From the NCBI GenBank assembly GCA_039621445.1, contig CP154956.1:90712482-90776481 (forward strand): a DNA stretch of 64,000 bases, written 5' to 3'. Made by a program: the position numbers and the translations under genes. Shown piece after piece: positions 29,106 through 41,064 of the stretch; the stretch's first letter is position 1, and each line of letters starts with the position of its first letter. The DNA is from Euglena gracilis (lineage: Eukaryota; Euglenida; Euglenophyceae; Euglenales). The notes beneath the pieces are model-generated. The model was not told the DNA's origin. It saw only the letters and a list, made by a program, of their open reading frames with translations, and searched no databases.

Positions 29106-29537
29106 AAGTACAAGCCTGCTTCCGTTTATTAGCATCCTTTAATTGCTGCCCCTGGTGGTTCAGACCTCCCCACGTTTGAGAAGTGGACCTGAAGCCAAAT
29201 TGGCCTTCGCTTTCACCATCCCCGCCGGAGATGTCCTGGACAAATGTGTAGTATGGTTTGCCTACCCTTGGCATGGGGTTAGGGTTAGGGTTTGGGTTAC
29301 TTGTTGAGGTGAGGGTTAGGGGCCAGGAATAGCATAAAGTTAAGATTTAGCCTGTGAGACGTTAAGATAGGCCTTATTTGGCCTGAACTTTTGACCCGAT
29401 TCGATCAAACCGCCTAACTTTGGACAAACCGGGGAAATTTTTGAAATTTTTTGCAAAATGAACCAAAAATGCATGATTTTTGATGGAAACCCATACTTTT
29501 TTCACAAAAAAATCTCAAAGATTTCAGCGTTGAAAAC

Positions 29538-29934
29538 TGGTAGTTTGTAGGAGGGGGGTGAAAAAATGCAGGTCAAAAAAATTGGACCAAATTTTGGCAC
29601 AGTCAAATTTTACTGACATTTTTTCTCTTTGAACTTTTTTTGGATTTTCAATGTCATTTTTTTGCTTCAAAAACCTCTCAAAATCAGAATTTTGAGAAAA
29701 TGCTGAAATTTTGGAAGGTGTGAAAAAAATGGGGTTTTGGGGGGTTTTTTGGGGGGGACCTCCTACATGGGGCCCAAAATGGGTCCAAAATACACCCGGC
29801 GCCGAAGGGGCCAGGAAAATTTTGGGGGGTCCAAAAACTGGCGCCACCGAAACAACGGGAAGAGGTGGTAGGGGGGGGTCGACCCCCCCCCCACCCACCA
29901 CCCTGGCTGTTTGGCTGATTCCCGTTCTGCCCTG
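29538..29934. repeat. Dispersed repeat, copy 2 (pair with 25028-25343)
   Basis: Direct repeat of the block near 25 kb; carries an extra CGGCGCCGAAGGGGCC hairpin segment before the CTGGCTGTTTGG end. Confidence 0.85.
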
Positions 29935-31473
29935 GGGAGGGGGTCCTGACCAGCTACCGGGGGGGGGGGGATTGGGGTAGATAAAATTAGAACCGACAAA
30001 ATTGTAAGCCGAAAAAATTGGTGCCAAACCTGAAAATGACCCATAAAAATTGGTAGGTTATTTTTTGCAAGACGACTGGAAAAAGGGTGAGTTGTAGGTT
30101 CGCGGCTCCAAACCACACCAGGCAAACAAACAGCCTCAAATCTCTCTTCCTTTTTAAAAAATGCTTCAAAACACAAGGGAGAAGACAGCCTGGCCAACAA
30201 GGTTGGACGTCCACCAGAATTTAATTTCCAACCAGACCAAAAATTCGCATTACGGAATGGAAAACCTTTGAAACGGCCTGGAAAAAATTGGCAGGATTTT
30301 CAAAAAGGGCCGGAAAAATTTGGCAGGATTTCTGTATGCCAATTCTTTCCCAATCAATTTGTTCCACCTCCAATTTGCCCTCTTCCTCCGTATAGCCCCA
30401 ATAATTGCCCATTTGGGGCCATTTAAAGCCATTTAAGGACGTTTTAGGTCATTTTTACTAATAAGTGGGGTCCACGTGAGCATGAGTTGGGTTGGTTTTA
30501 AAACAAAAAAAACATCGGAAGTGCATCAGTTTTCAAAAACTCATCAACCAGAAATACAGCTCAAAAAGCATGCAAACGTAGGGGCACGCAGGGGTTCAGT
30601 GAGTGCATGGACGGGACTGCATGAAAATACGACATCAGCCGACATTGCAATCACACAGCAAACAAAGCCGACATTAGAATCACGCTCAGTGGCAATTCAA
30701 ATTCATTCGTTTTCGGGAGCCTGGTTTGATGTTCCTTCTGGATTTGTGTGTGTGGAAATCCTCACCGCACAGAAAGTGAGGCTTTCTTGCTTTGGCCTTG
30801 GTTGATGAACCAGTCACTCAAAAGCCACATTTTCATAATCAATAAGCTCAAAATAAACTATCTCATCTTATCTCGTTTCATCTGTGACTCAAGAAATAAA
30901 ATTTGAATTTCTTTGTATGCCAATAGTTGGCAATTCATAACTGTCCAAAATGAAATGTGGTTGGTTGCTCAATTTCAGGTTGCAAACTTTATCTCCTTAC
31001 TAAACGTGCGGATAGGAGCTCTTTCAACGTTTGGCTTCTGAAGGAAATAAACACACATCCTCAATTGAACATCTGATTGATCATGGACAAAAAATGAAAA
31101 ATATCATATCACAAAAACTTTCCATTTCAGACCTTTTTTTTAGAGGCCATTGCAGGCAATTTTGGGACACACAAGCTCAGGGTCAAAAAAGGACATTTTA
31201 AGCCATTTGAAGCCATCTTTAAGCCATTTTAAATCATTTAAAGCCAAAGCCAAAAAAAAAAGCGGGGGGGTCGCAACCCCTCCCTCTAACACCTCGATAC
31301 CAAAAACGTCCTATAGATCCCTTGTCTGGATCACTCAGGAGTTATAAATAACGACCACACTCCTCGTATGCAGAATTGTGGTGTATTTCCCCCATGAAGT
31401 CCGGCGTCCTTCATGTCTTTTCCTTTCCTTTGCTGATTCACGTCAATCCCTAAAAAAAAAAAACACACAAAAC

Positions 31474-31584
31474 CTCCTTGATTGATAGATTGCTCATCAA
31501 TGCTCGGATTTCCTTGATGATCTTCACCTTGTTGGCCTCGTCCACCTGCTCAAGCTTAATATCGAAATGGGACTTTTCAGGCTC
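31474..31584 (-). CDS. bL12 ribosomal protein, third identified exon (C-terminal domain, first half)
   Basis: Encodes EPEKSHFDIKLEQVDEANKV then KIIKEIRALMSNLSIKE (37 codons, phase 0 at both ends). FD..L......KV..IK.IR....L.(L)KE is the first strand-helix part of the L7/L12 C-terminal domain. Acceptor CACCCTGCATCAG|GAG at 31584; donor AAGGAG|GTTTTG after 31474. It follows the Ala/Pro hinge exon as expected. Confidence 0.9.
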
Positions 31585-31911
31585 CTGATGCAGGGTGGAT
31601 GAAAAATGGGTGAGCGGAACAAGAAACAGAAAAATGCAACACTTCAGAAACAAGCTCAAAAATTATGCATTTGCAAAACCATAAAGGTAAGGTTGGTAAT
31701 TGATCTTGCACTTTGGGGGGAGTTGCGATATTTCGCAAATTATTGCACCTTGCAATACTTGCAATACAATCAATATTTTATATATACGATATCATTTACC
31801 CCCCCCCCAAAAAGCTGGACGGCCGGGGAAAATCAGCCTGAAATGGTTTACCCTGGAACCACATGGGGTGCTGTGATTGGCAAGGGACCCGCCTTTTGGA
31901 AATTATTGTTG

Positions 31912-31944
<33 letters not shown>

Positions 31945-33928
31945 TATTATTATTATTATTATTGGTATTAAAAGTAACCAAAGGAGGGGTTGTGTGAACC
32001 CTTTTGCAGCCAGTAAAATCGGCAGCGAACACAGAAAACGGGCGTTTTTGTGTTTTTGTTTCACTATTACTACACATTCTGAAACTGCTGCCCCCACAAC
32101 TCTGCCCGCCCCTGCCCCTGCAACCCCCCCAAAGGTATTAAGTGGGAGGGGGAAGGGGGTGGGGGGCGGAGGGCCGGACCCCCTGAGGGGGGAGTGCCAA
32201 CCCCGGGGAACAAACCTGACAAATTGGCGGAAAAGTTTTACGAAGGGCTTCAAAAAGAGTCCCAAAATGGGCGATTTTTTTCAACAAACCATATGATAAA
32301 ATGTAAGTCTTTGGGCACAAGAATGCCAGAGAAGAAAAAATAATGCCAGAGAAGAAAATATTGGTTCCAGGGGGGTCCCCGGACTCCCCCAGGCTGGTGT
32401 TTCAACAATTCTTGAAAACCAGAATTTGGTTGTGGTTCCAGGTGGGTTGGGGTTGGGGGGGGACAGGGTATTAAATGAGCGTTGGTGTTGAATAGGGGAG
32501 GGGAGGGATGTTGGGACCCTGTAACCACCGGAGAAAGCACGGGGGCCAGGCTGCGTGCGCAGCCCGAGATCCGGCCCCCGAGTGGGCCAAAAGCAGGCCG
32601 TTTGCAGGACTGAGCCGTTCAGGGGTCAATCAGGGGTCGAAAAGTTGATTGTCCAGAAATTTTCAAAAAATATGGGGAATCAAAAGAAATGTCGGACGAC
32701 CCAAAATAAAGCCCCAGGAACGCCGCATATGCCTGTAAACTGTTTCCCCATAACTCTCGGCCTGTCCCAAGACACGGTTATTTTAAAGCCAATTTTGGGA
32801 CGTTTTTTGGGTTCAAAAACGATTTTGGTGAGGGGTCAAAAAAATTTTGAAATGTCTCAAACGTTGGGGAATCGAAGGAAGCACCAAGGGCATGCATACT
32901 CTTGGGCCGCAGGATCCTGCATACGTCATTGTTCTCACCCCGGATGAAAATGAAAAATGTATTATGATTTTATGCTGGCAGCCTTTATTTAAATACCGCC
33001 CCCCCCCACTTTTTTGGTGTTTTCCACTTTTGGAGGGGGGGCAGGGTTAGGGTTACGGTGATTGTTCCAAAAGGGATTAGGGTTAGGGTTAGTTAGGAGG
33101 CTAGAAGGTTGGGCCGAAATCAAGCCTAAATTCAGGACAGAGGCCTAACTTGGCCCAAATCCCAACCCTAAACCTATTCCCTCACCCTGGCTCTAACCCC
33201 AATCCATTTGGGAGTAAGACTTCCATAGAATGCATTTGTCCGGGACATCTCCGGTGGGGAGTATGAAAACACAGGTAAACGTGGGGTTCGGTCCAACATC
33301 TTACATGCGGGGGGTCCAAAACCCCCATCATTTAACCACTGGCCCCCAGGGGGGGCAATGATTAAAAGGCTGCCTCTGGCGTCATTGCTGCAAAAAAAAG
33401 CAAAAGAAATCACAAAAATAGGAGTGTTTTATGAAATGCGTCAAATTTTTCAAATAAACTGGCATTTCATTCCAAAAACCCTGTCAAAAAGTTCAAATAA
33501 CCTTGTCGAAGGTTCGGGGAAATCTGTCAAAAAAGTTTTCAAAAGTATCGCATCTCTTCACGAGGATTGGTCAATTTGTTCCAAGGATAGATGGCGGCAG
33601 CTGTAAAAGGTGTGAAGATGAAAGATTTAAAATATGCACTGACAGAAAGCAAAATAAATATTTTCCTTTGAGGGATCACTGAACAAACTGAAACACTTTT
33701 GCTGCAACAATCTGGCCTCTTTGCAAAAGCCGGGAAAGCAGGGGCTCATGTTGGATGCTCGTTTTTTTCTCACTTATGTTTTCGCGCATATGTTTTTCTG
33801 CAGGTACTTTTCTCGTTTCTCACAAGACTTCTCTCGATGAAGGAGGTGTGTACAGTCAGGCAATCCGCATCATATGCTGCATGGTGTTGAGACATGCCTT
33901 TTGGCGTTGACAGGGGACAGAGGCACGC
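31585..33928 (-). other. bL12 intron 2, 2.3 kb
   Basis: Donor AAG|GCGTGC (GC type), acceptor CATCAG|GAG. Contains an ATT microsatellite (31911-31971), G-rich patches at 32140-32210 and a few TTAGGG-like units at 33040-33095. No gene is supported. Confidence 0.7.
31911..31971 (+). repeat. (ATT)n microsatellite
   Basis: About 18 near-perfect ATT units. Confidence 0.95.
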
Positions 33929-34054
33929 CTTGGGTGCAGCTTCCTTTGGTGCTTCGGCTGCCTCGGGAGGGGGAGCCGCTGCGGCAGGCGCAGCGATCAT
34001 TGGCATCGCCATCGGCATTCCCATTGGCTGGTCTTTAGGGATTCCCAGCCGCTC
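33929..34054 (-). CDS. bL12 ribosomal protein, second identified exon (end of dimerisation domain and hinge)
   Basis: Encodes ERLGIPKDQPMGMPMAMPMI then AAPAAAAPPPEAAEAPKEAA and PK (42 codons). The first residues complete the N-terminal domain helix (LLKERLGI); the Ala/Pro/Glu stretch is the flexible hinge that links to the C-terminal domain in all bL12 proteins. The Met-Pro-Met repeat is unusual. Acceptor CTATTTTTGCAG|GAG is strong. The 3' border keeps frame only if intron 2 starts with GC (AAG|GCGTGC); the GT two bases later would break the frame. Confidence 0.88.
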
Positions 34055-34434
34055 CTGCAAAAATAGGGGAATCGCGAAAATCATTGACCTATGGGCTCCT
34101 GTGATCCCCATGCTTCTATTTTTCTATCCTTCATTGGCCCCGGGAAAGGGATGGGAGAATTGCAACCATTCAGGCCAAAAGCCAAAGAACAGCACCAAAA
34201 TAATTAACCCCCCCTCTGATAGTAGAGTAGAGTAGTGCTCTTGTAGTGGACGTTTTCCTGAAATCGGCCGGTTTCCATTGATTTTCCCTTAAAAAGGACT
34301 TGCAATAGTCTTACAGTGGACGCTCGCTACGTCGGGGGGGGGGGGGGCTCTACTATTTGGACCAGGGGTGTAGAAATATTTTTTTCTCGGGGGGGGGGGG
34401 GGCGAGATCATTGACAAGGCCTACCCTCCTCCCC

Positions 34435-34825
34435 CCTTGTCGTACGACCGGGTACCTGCAACCAACGACCGGGGGGTGGTCATTATAGTGGGGGTGGTTG
34501 TTGTTCACTATATTGACCGACACCAATGGGGACCTGAACTGTCGTCATGGGTGCGCCGAAGGACCTTGCACAACCGCGGAGGCTTTCGAGCCATCGCTAC
34601 GGGTGTACAAACCATGAGCGCCGGTGGGGAACTTGGAAAACGCCTGGAAAAAGGGGGCATACATGGATGCATCTTCATACAACCTCAAAAAACCAGCCTC
34701 TTGTTTTGATCCTGACCTGCAACCTGCGACCGGGGGGGTGGTCATTAGACCCCCCTGACCTGCAACCTGCGACCGGGGGGTGGTCGTGTAGTGCGGTGGT
34801 CGTACGACAAGGGGGGTAATATAGC
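34435..34825. repeat. Poly-C/G core element, CGTACGACC variant (long)
   Basis: Left CCTTGTCGTACGACCGGGTA and right GGTCGTACGACAAGGGG are inverted copies. Inside, units ACCTGCAACC..CGACCGGGG and GGTGGTC repeat once or twice at each side of a ~220-bp spacer. Same layout as the elements at 51645, 58480, 58690 and 61250 but with a different core. Confidence 0.65.
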
Positions 34826-34968
34826 CATTGCCAGTAGCACGATAGGCAGTAGCACGTTAGGCAGTAGACGGTAGCACTTTTTTTTGAAAGATGGCTTTGA
34901 ATGTAACAAAAAAGAGTTGTAATTTTTGACATCATGGATCAAATCTATCACAATTTGGAAGCTTTCAA

Positions 34969-34999
34969 GCCGCCCAACAGGCGGCAAGAGACGGTAATG
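34969..34999 (+). repeat. Hairpin followed by AGACGGTAATG
   Basis: GCCGCC-CAACA-GGCGGC then AAGAGACGGTAATG. One of about eight sites where a different stem precedes the same AGACGGTAAYG. Confidence 0.7.
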
Positions 35000-35639
35000 C
35001 CTGTTGTGTTTTGGGATTTCAAAAAATAGTGCAGAATGCGAAAAAAGAGACGGTAGTTAGTTGCTTCCCAAACCTGCCCTCTCTGAGCCATTCCCCCTCC
35101 GAACGGAGGCCAGGTTTATGGACTTGAGAATCCAAAATTTCAAGGGTTGGAAATGCCTAATTTTGGTTAAAAGTTGGTGTGTGGTGCCAAATTTGGAACC
35201 AACGAGCAAAATAAATCAAATCAACAAATCAAATTCCTGATTTACCATTTTGAAATTTCTAATTTGGGGTGAATATCCAAAACTCTCGGTGTTGGTGATT
35301 CCCAATTTCGTCCCTGAAAATGGGGTTAGATCTGGCATGGGGGGGGGGGGTTGTGGGCCGATTCTGGGGTCCACCCAATACGATCCTAGGGTCGCTAGGG
35401 TCGCCAAGGTCGTTCTAGGGTTGTGGGCCGGAGCCCCCCTCGAACTCGACCGGTCCGGTTGGTTCGCAACTTGACAGTGGGGTCCCACGGGACCCCCCCC
35501 CCTGTGCCTGGGCTCCCATGACCTCGCCCCCCCCCCGATCAAAAAAATTTCAAATTTTTTTTGACGTTTTAGGCCTTCAAATGGAAAGAAAACAAAAAGA
35601 AGGACACTGATATTGGTTCGTGCAATTTATTGCCGTCCC

Positions 35640-35780
35640 GGGGTCTTATATGGGGGGGGGGGGCATGGTAATTGGCCATTGGTCGAGTCCCCCCCCTAAT
35701 TGTCCCCCCCCCTAATTGACTAATTGGGGTCTGAAGGAGCCCGGCCATTAGCCAATAGGGGGGGTAATTTGGGGGTGAGG
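35640..35780. repeat. Poly-C core element, CTAATTG variant
   Basis: Cn-TAATTGTCC, Cn-TAATTGACTAATTGG and GGCCATTAGCCAATAGGGGGG; a related fragment lies at 52080-52150. Confidence 0.5.
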
Positions 35781-35912
35781 GCAACCCCCCCCTGGCCCCA
35801 TTGGAATGACCTTGAAACTGTCAAAAAATGTCCCATTTTCAAAAAAAAAAGTAAAAAGGATTGCCCCGAGCGAGAAATTGGTGATGGACTTTTTGGTGGT
35901 TGCTGGCCACTT

Positions 35913-36012
35913 GTCGCTGGTGACCATGGTCACCAGCGACCATTTTCTAGCGATTAGTCGCCAACGAGCATTGGTATTGGTGGTCGGAGTGACTTGTCGC
36001 TCCGACCACCAA
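35913..36012. repeat. Two adjacent palindromes
   Basis: 35913-35940 is a perfect 28-bp palindrome centred on CCATGG; 35977-35989 and 36000-36012 are inverted arms (TTGGTGGTCGGAG) with a 10-bp loop. Both contain GTCGCTGG/GTCGG-type blocks. Confidence 0.8.
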
Positions 36013-36699
36013 TTTTAAGTCCACCCCCCTCCAAAAAAAAATTTAAGCCCCCCACCAAAAAATTTCACTCAAATATGGAGGAAAATGACTCAAAACCCAC
36101 CCAAATGCCTTCAGAAACCTCCATTCGGGGGTCCATTTGCAAATTTGCAAAAAAAAAAATTGGGTAATATCTTCTTTTTGTGCAAGTTCTGTGGAACTGT
36201 AGCCAAAACCATTACCAAAATTCATCAGCGTCCACTTGTGGGTGGACGGCAGCCACCCGCCACGGGGGTCGGGGGGGGGGGGGGAGCGGCATCCCACAAT
36301 TTTGTTATTTTGCCCCCTGGGGGGGTCATTTAGGGGGAGGTTACATTTTGCGGAGGTACATGACGGGGGTTGCCAGAAACAGGGGAGTATGGGCACTTGG
36401 GGTGACGTGGGGAGTTCAGTATCGGGGGCACACTGTGGGGGGGGGGGGACTTTGGCCTTTTCTTTGAATGTGAAGCTGATCCAGAATCTGCCGCAGGTGA
36501 AGCGGACAAGGTCTTTTTCCAACGACATGTGTCTGTCGTTCAGGAAGATTTTTGGCGTTGTTTTGTCCTTTTTTCAATTTACCTCGGGGGGGGGGGTTGG
36601 CACTGGGGGGTCCCGAAAAGCCCAACTGCACAGGGGGGAGGGGGGGGGGCCCAAAAACCCCAACTGTACTGCCGTCGCCCCACATGCCCCACTGGAGGA

Positions 36700-36780
36700 G
36701 GCCGTGGGCGAGTTTATTAGGGAGCACAATTTGGCAATCCTTGCTTTGCACACACAAAGGGATTTTTTTTCTTTTCTTTT
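36700..36780 (+). repeat. Dispersed ~100-bp repeat (GGGAGC..TTTGCTTTGCACACACAA)
   Basis: Related copies: three in tandem at 39205-39490, inverted ones at 58388-58425 and 58905-59130, and a partial one at about 27975. Confidence 0.7.
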
Positions 36781-37220
36781 TGGCTCCCGAGGGGGGGTCT
36801 TATATGGGGGGGGCATGGTACCCTTTCAAACCGACCCATTGCAGAATTTCAACCAAAAAGAAATAAACCGACCCATGGCAAATTGGATGACAAACATGCA
36901 CAACATAATGGAAGCCGCCAACGGAAAGAGCGTCCATGCTCATTGAATAGTTAGCATTGATGACCCAAATTGGGATTTACACCCAAAATTAGGCATTTGC
37001 TTCCAAATATTGGAGTTTGCACCTCAAATTGGGCATTTTCTTCCGTAAATTTGGTGTTGGAACCCAAAGATTACAAAATTAGGCATTTGCCATCAAAAAT
37101 TTGAAGATTGCACCCAAAATTAGGCAGTTTGCCACCAAGAATTGGATATTACACAAAATTCAGCATTTGCCCCCGAAAATTAAGCATTTGCATCCCAAAT
37201 TAGGCATTTGTCACTCAAAG

Positions 37221-39005
37221 TAGGGTTGTGCCAATTAATAGTTTCGAGCCGACGAACGATTAATCGTGACTAATCGAGGTGCCTCGGACGATTTACGATT
37301 AATTGGTCCTTTCCAAATTTTGATTATGAACTTTGCATGAGAAACGCGAACACAGAACATAGTTAATTCCTTTGCGGTCCCGCTGGCATATTTCCCAGGC
37401 GCCATTCAGCCAATTAGGAACTGCTTGATACTACCCTCACCCCCCCTCAAAGTGTCCCCCCCCCCAGGGTTCGATATAAGGACAGGTGGGGGGGGGTGGT
37501 CCGGACCCCCCCCTGCGGGCCAGGAGGGGGGGGGGGTGGGGGGGGACACTCCCCCCCCACCTAAACAGGTGCGCGGTCAGGGTGGCAGAATTTTCGGCCC
37601 GCGCGAAGCGCCGGGCCGAAAATTTTTGACCCCCCAAAACGACCAAAAGTGCCATTTTGGGCACTTTTTGGGCAAAAATGTGCCAAAAATGCAAAAAATT
37701 TTCGGCGCGAAGCGCCGGAGGAAAAAATTGACCCTTTTTGGGGGGGGTCAATTTTTGCCCCCGAGGGTCGGTCCGGACCCCCCTTGCAGGTGGGGGGGGG
37801 TGGTCCGGACCCCCCCTGCGGGCCAGGAGGGGGGGGGGGGGGGGGGGGACACCCCCCCCCACCTAAACCATGTACGCCCTCCTTATATCGAACCCTGCCC
37901 CCCCCCCCTCAGAGTGGCCAAAGATTCTTGGCAAATTTGGTTTCCCCCCTCAAAGTGGCCATTTTCTTTTGGCGCCAAAGGCGCTAAAGCCCAAAAATTG
38001 ACACCCCCCCAAAGTGTCCCCTCCCCCAGAGCAGGGTTGACGTTTTTTTTGTTTTTTTTTAAAAAAAACAAAAAAACCATGTTTTTTTAAAAAAAACGCA
38101 AAAAAAACATGTTTTTTTTGAAAAAGCAAAAATTGACCTTTTTCCTTCCGAAATGACCATTTTTTTGAAGAAAATTTTTCGCGGGTGGTTCGGGTCACGA
38201 GGGGGGGGTCACGGGGGGGTCACAGGGGGGGTCACGAGGGGGGGGTCACATTTTCGGTGGCCAGATTAGAAATCACCGAAAACGAATTTTTGGGAAAAAG
38301 TCCTATTTAGGCTCCAAAATAGGAATTCCCCAAACGAAAATTAGGAAATCTACCGGAATATTTTGTCAAATTAGGCATCACCGGCCAAGTTTTTCAGAAA
38401 AAATGGCCGAAACGGGTCTTAGGTCGGGTTGGGGGAGGGGTTTAAGGGGGGGACCTCTCCCTGTGAAGTTTTTTTTTTCAAATGTGTGAAAGTATTTCCA
38501 AATCTGTGTTTTCTGGTGCGAACAATCATGCTTTCAACCCAAAAAAGTGAATGTTGTAGAGATAAAAAATGCACTTTTCCCCCAAAAAAAAAAATTGCAA
38601 AAAATTTTTCCCCCAAACCCTCCATGACGTTTTTTTTTGTTTTTTAAAAAAAAACATTTTTTTAAAAAAATATGTTTTTTTTTGTTTCAAAAAAAACAAG
38701 CCGTCAACCTTGCCCCAGAGTGGCCGTTTTGGGGTCCCGTGGTGCCAGGAGGATGGTCACTTTGAGGGGGGGTGAGGGTGCTAAAAATCGCGCAACGTTA
38801 CACTGGCTCGATGGCATTTTTAAGAACCCTTTGCATGGTACCAGCAGGCAGTAGTGCATTATATTACTGGTGACTATCCGAAATTGACATCGTGCCATCG
38901 TGGGTGGCATCCATAGTGAACGATTAATCGCCCTGGGCCGAACGATTCGATTAATCGACGATGACGAACGGTTAGTCGATTAATCGATTAATCGAAACAG
39001 CCCTA
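37221..39005. mobile_element. hAT-like element with TAGGG ends and CTCAAAGT duplication
   Basis: TAGGGTTGTGCC at the left, CAGCCCTA at the right, flanked by CTCAAAGT (37214-37221 and 39006-39013). Subterminal blocks carry repeated GATTAATCG/CGATTAATC. There is no transposase ORF. It contains a complete copy of the CAGGGTTGACG family (38032-38712), so it was in place first. Ends, duplication length and subterminal repeats fit hAT-type elements. Confidence 0.6.
38032..38712 (+). mobile_element. hAT-like MITE, CAGGGTTGACG family, reference copy
   Basis: 681 bp with inverted ends CAGGGTTGACG / CGTCAACCTTG and a perfect 8-bp duplication CCCCAGAG (38024-38031, 38713-38720). Near both ends lie alternating poly-T/poly-A blocks with ACATG. 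The interior includes GGGTGGTTCGGGTCAC, CATCACCGGCCAAGTTTT and a CCATGACG block. No ORF of note. Ends starting CAG.G and 8-bp duplications are hAT hallmarks. Confidence 0.85.
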
Positions 39006-39204
39006 CTCAAAGTTAGGAATTGGCCGACAAAATTGGGCATTTGCCAATTGAAATTGCCTTGCTAATATCAACCCGCTTCCGTCACGCCGTCAGCCAGCTG
39101 TGTCCTCCCCCTGAAACCGACCCCCCGTCTAAACCGACCCCCTCCAGGATTTCCGCCAACCCATAAGTCCTAAACCGCCGGGTCGGTTTGAATGGGGGGG
39201 TTTA

Positions 39205-39490
39205 AGTTCATTAGGGAGCGCAATTCAGCCATCTTTGCTTTGCACACACAAGGGGATTTTGTTATTATTACCTACCCCCCCCCCCCCGGAGGAGGCGGTG
39301 GGCCGAATAACAGAATAAATTCATTAGGGAGCGCGTTTTGGCCATCCTTGCTTTGCACACACAAGGGGATTTTGTTATTTTGTCTACGCCCCCCCCCAGA
39401 GGAGGCCGTGGGCCGAATAAGTTCATTGGGGAGCGCGATTTGGCCATCCTTGCTTTGCATACACAAGGGATTTTGTTATTTTGCTCGTTT
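39205..39490 (+). repeat. Three tandem copies of the ~100-bp GGGAGC/CACACAAGGG repeat
   Basis: Units start near 39205, 39320 and 39418; each has TTCATT.GGGAGCGC, GCTTTGCA.ACACAAGGG and a poly-C plus GAGGAGGC.GTGGGCCGAA joint. Confidence 0.85.
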
Positions 39491-39524
39491 TTTTTGTGGC
39501 CTTTTTATTCATGTTTTTGGTCCA

Positions 39525-39890
39525 AATCATGCTTGTGCTTACCAACCGGGGGGGGGGGGAGGGGGGTGGGTACTATAGGGTGCCTGCCCCTAGCAGGCAC
39601 CCCCCCGGATAGGAGTCCGGGGGGACCCAGAAAATTTTCATTGAAAATGGCCTGTTCTGGGCCCCCGGCACCTTCGGCGCCGGGGTCGGAGGGGGGTGCC
39701 TGCTAGGGGCAGGCACACCCCAAAGGTGTTGGTTGCAAGGGGGCCAGTAATACCCCCCCCCTTAGTGCACTAAGCTAAGCTTGACTGTTCTGGCCCTACC
39801 CCCCCCCGGGGGGGTCGGATCGGGTGCTATGGGGTGCCTGCCCCTAGCCCCCCCCCCCCCATGAGGTAGGCACCCGACTAACCGACCCCC
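39525..39890. repeat. Dispersed repeat, copy 2 (pair with 28826-29105)
   Basis: Direct copy with a GGCACC-TTC-GGCGCC hairpin and an extra ~80-bp piece (GTTGGTTGCAAGG... to CTGTTCTGG). Confidence 0.8.
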
Positions 39891-40129
39891 CCCAGGGTGG
39901 TTGTGACTGACTGGTTTCCCGAAAAAATTGATTGACTGGTTTTTTGAAAAGTGGAGTGACCCCCCCTCCCCCCGGGCCAGGGTCGGTGCACCGGACCTAC
40001 CCAGGGGGGTCGGACCCCCCCCCGTCGCCGGGGTGGTAAGCTTCGCTCTTATATAAGACCCCCCCCATGGCCGGCCCTTTGGCCGGGACTGAGCCCCCCA
40101 TATATACCCCCCCCCTGGGATTAACCCCC

Positions 40130-41064
40130 CTAACCTGGGAAGACCCCCAAATTGAATAGCTGGAGAAAACTTAATAGCCCATAGGTTAGGGGACGATCCT
40201 TAGTATCTCCAGAGCCTTTAGGTTACCTGCAACTCCCCGCCAGTCCGGAGATATGGCCAGAGCAAAAAAGTTGTCTACCGTTTTTTTTTTCGGGGAAATT
40301 GCAGGGTCATTTTGGGGTCAAAAAATCGAAAGGTTCAACGTATCTCGAAAACGCTTCAGAGTTGAGGAAAAGTAAAGAGGACCTCCTTACACAACTTTGG
40401 GACGCCCTATCGATCGGTATGCACGGTTTTTGCCAACTCCTCGCCTAGCCAGAGAGCCGTTTTGGGGTTTTGGACCAGTTTTGCCAGTTCTGGCAATTTC
40501 GGGGCCCAAAACCGTAAATTGGCCGCATCTCGGGCTAGACGAGGAGTTGGGACCCAAACCAGGGGGTCAATCATGAGGTTTAGGGAGGGGGGGTTGACCG
40601 TTTTTGGGGTTCCCGGGGCCTGGATATGCGATTTTGGGCCAGCTTTGGGTATTCGGGGACCCCTGCGGGGGGTCTGAGGGCGGCTGGGTTGGGGGGGTCG
40701 GGAGGCAGGTCGGAACAAAATTTTGAAAAAATTTTTTGCTCAAAAACACTTTTTTTCACTTTAGAACATCAAAAAAGTGTTTTTGAGCAGAAAAAAATTT
40801 TTCCGACTCGGACACCCATGGCTGGGGCCCGCCCCCCCAGCCACTTAGCCATTTTTGGGTCAAAAAGTCGAACAAATTCGAAAAAATTTTGGCCCAAAAC
40901 GATGATTTTTTGCCTCCCGGACCCGGAAAAAGTGTTTTTGAGTCGAAAATGAGTGTTTTTCAACCCCCCGTCCGGCCCGGGCTGGGCAGCCGGCCGGGCC
41001 GGGCCGCCAGGCCGGGCCGGGTAGTCTCCCAAAGAGCTCAGCTCTACGTCACACCCTGGTCTCA
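40130..41064 (+). repeat. Large duplication, copy A (pair with 43465-45600)
   Basis: Shared landmarks in the same order: AATAGCCCATAGGTTAGG-like start, GTTGTCTACCGTTTT, CGATCGGTATGCACGG, AACCAGGGGGTCAATCATGA, an inverted repeat GCTCAAAAACACTTTT (40737-40786), satellite-like units, and the end AAAGAGCTCAGCTCTACGTC. Confidence 0.85.

Larger units (their letters stand above)
24942..31473 (-). other. bL12 intron 3, 6.5 kb, repeat-filled
   Basis: Donor GAG|GTTTTG, acceptor CCTAG|GCC. Apart from the repeats listed separately, 26160-26750 (CCGTAACTCGGGC...-type block, repeated at about 47090-47340 and 47930-48070), 28260-28820, 29110-29530 and 29980-31440 are AT-rich with no supported gene. 31190-31250 has a short AAGCCATTT repeat. 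Confidence 0.75.

Noticed and set aside
33591-33680. Start exon MAAAVKGVKMKDLKYA on the plus strand
   Set aside because: Only 27 codons to a stop, with no similarity and no partner exon.
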